DNA from: Trueperaceae bacterium
GTDB taxonomy: Bacteria > Deinococcota > Deinococci > Deinococcales > Trueperaceae
Length of the DNA: 33,121 bases
Reading direction: 5' to 3'
NCBI GenBank assembly: GCA_020431825.1
Contig: JAGQHN010000053.1
Span: 1 to 33,121 of the forward strand
Below, one piece after another: positions 32,844 through 33,121 of the stretch. Position 1 is the first letter of the stretch. Every line of letters begins with the position of its first letter. The position numbers and the translations under genes were made by a program. The notes under the pieces are model-generated. The model worked only from the letters and a program-made list of their open reading frames with translations, made no database searches and was not told the origin of the DNA.

Positions 32844-33121
32844 TTAGGCTTGCGATTCATCCCCAACAGTTGATTGGCGATAAGGCGTATCTTTTGCTTT
32901 TTCTAAAACAATACGACCATAAACTTCTGCCATATCTTTAAGCTGAGGCGCAATCCAGTAGGGTACGTCTTGCCAGGTAAAGCGCCAGCTCCAGTTTCCA
33001 GCGGCCTCGCCTGGGGTATTCATACGTGCCTCTGAACCCAAACCCAGAACATCCTGTAGCGGAACCAGCGCCATGTCGGCAACCGAAGAAAAGGCCAAGC
33101 GCATAAACTCCCAGGCAATAT
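32844..33121 (-). CDS. malQ: 4-alpha-glucanotransferase (amylomaltase, GH77), C-terminal part, cut by window edge
   Basis: The frame is open to the window edge and gives AWEFMRLAFSSVADMALVPL, then QDVLGLGSEARMNTPG and NWSWRFTWQDVP. This is the conserved C-terminal signature of GH77 amylomaltases, which transfer alpha-1,4-glucan segments between maltodextrins. About 92 codons are visible out of the family's usual 500 or so; the catalytic residues lie outside the window. The internal Met at 33104 is not the start. It is convergent with the DUF4256 gene. Confidence 0.92.
   Translation of the reverse strand, partial: IAWEFMRLAFSSVADMALVPLQDVLGLGSEARMNTPGEAAGNWSWRFTWQDVPYWIAPQLKDMAEVYGRIVLEKAKDTPYRQSTVGDESQA

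Overview
The window is a bacterial chromosomal segment with dense genes, roughly balanced base composition, one tRNA gene, one intact insertion sequence, one decayed insertion sequence and no sign of a phage, plasmid or CRISPR array. The host cannot be named with certainty. A Deinococcota (Deinococcus/Thermus/Truepera-like) bacterium is my best guess. The reasons are an aminotransferase that strongly resembles Thermus LysN, a MenC-family enolase of the Deinococcus/Amycolatopsis N-acylamino-acid racemase type, several genes that look leaderless (a -10-like hexamer 6-7 nt before the start and no Shine-Dalgarno), and secreted subtilase and lipoprotein genes. This is inference from remembered families, not from a search.

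Layout. 1-247: a dispersed repeat. 248-5548 (minus): a three-gene operon encoding a 234-aa roadblock-like protein, a 617-aa membrane protein and a 906-aa coiled-coil protein. The first and last share an N-terminal domain and a roadblock-like C-terminus; this is the best candidate for an undescribed system here. 5789-7799: small membrane proteins and a SufR/COG2345-like regulator with five C-terminal cysteines. 7980-10840 (minus): a large secreted DUF3352/PPC-like protein and a small lipoprotein with a pilin-like domain. 10998-12533 (minus): a LysN-like aminotransferase and a cupin, behind a leader that contains an intrinsic terminator. 12812-16569 (minus): two surface lipoproteins, an S8 subtilase and a right-handed beta-helix protein. 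16745-17575: an IS701-type transposase remnant. 17768-20931 (plus): a secreted helical protein coupled to an HExxH metallopeptidase. 20993-22068: an intact IS. 22274-24806 (plus): MenC-family enolase, LysE-type exporter and glutamine amidotransferase. 25065-29813: giant NAD-specific glutamate dehydrogenase. 29960-30034: tRNA-Asn. 30341-32513 (plus): ArsR regulator with AHSA1, YdeI/DUF1801 and a small membrane protein, then DUF4256. 32844-33121 (minus): the C-terminus of malQ, cut by the window edge.

The strongest sequence-scale signal is the palindrome CTCGAG, counted by hand at about 86 sites against about 7-8 expected by chance. It occurs in all reading frames and in an intergenic terminator stem. 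A second signal is a modular intergenic repeat at 24-132, 7795-7842 and 32604-32751. One copy is split by an 80-bp insertion with terminal inverted repeats, and the hairpin module shows a compensatory base-pair change.

Several genes fit amino-acid and nitrogen metabolism (aminotransferase, amidotransferase, glutamate dehydrogenase, amino-acid exporter, possible racemase), but they are in separate transcription units and nothing shows that they form one pathway.
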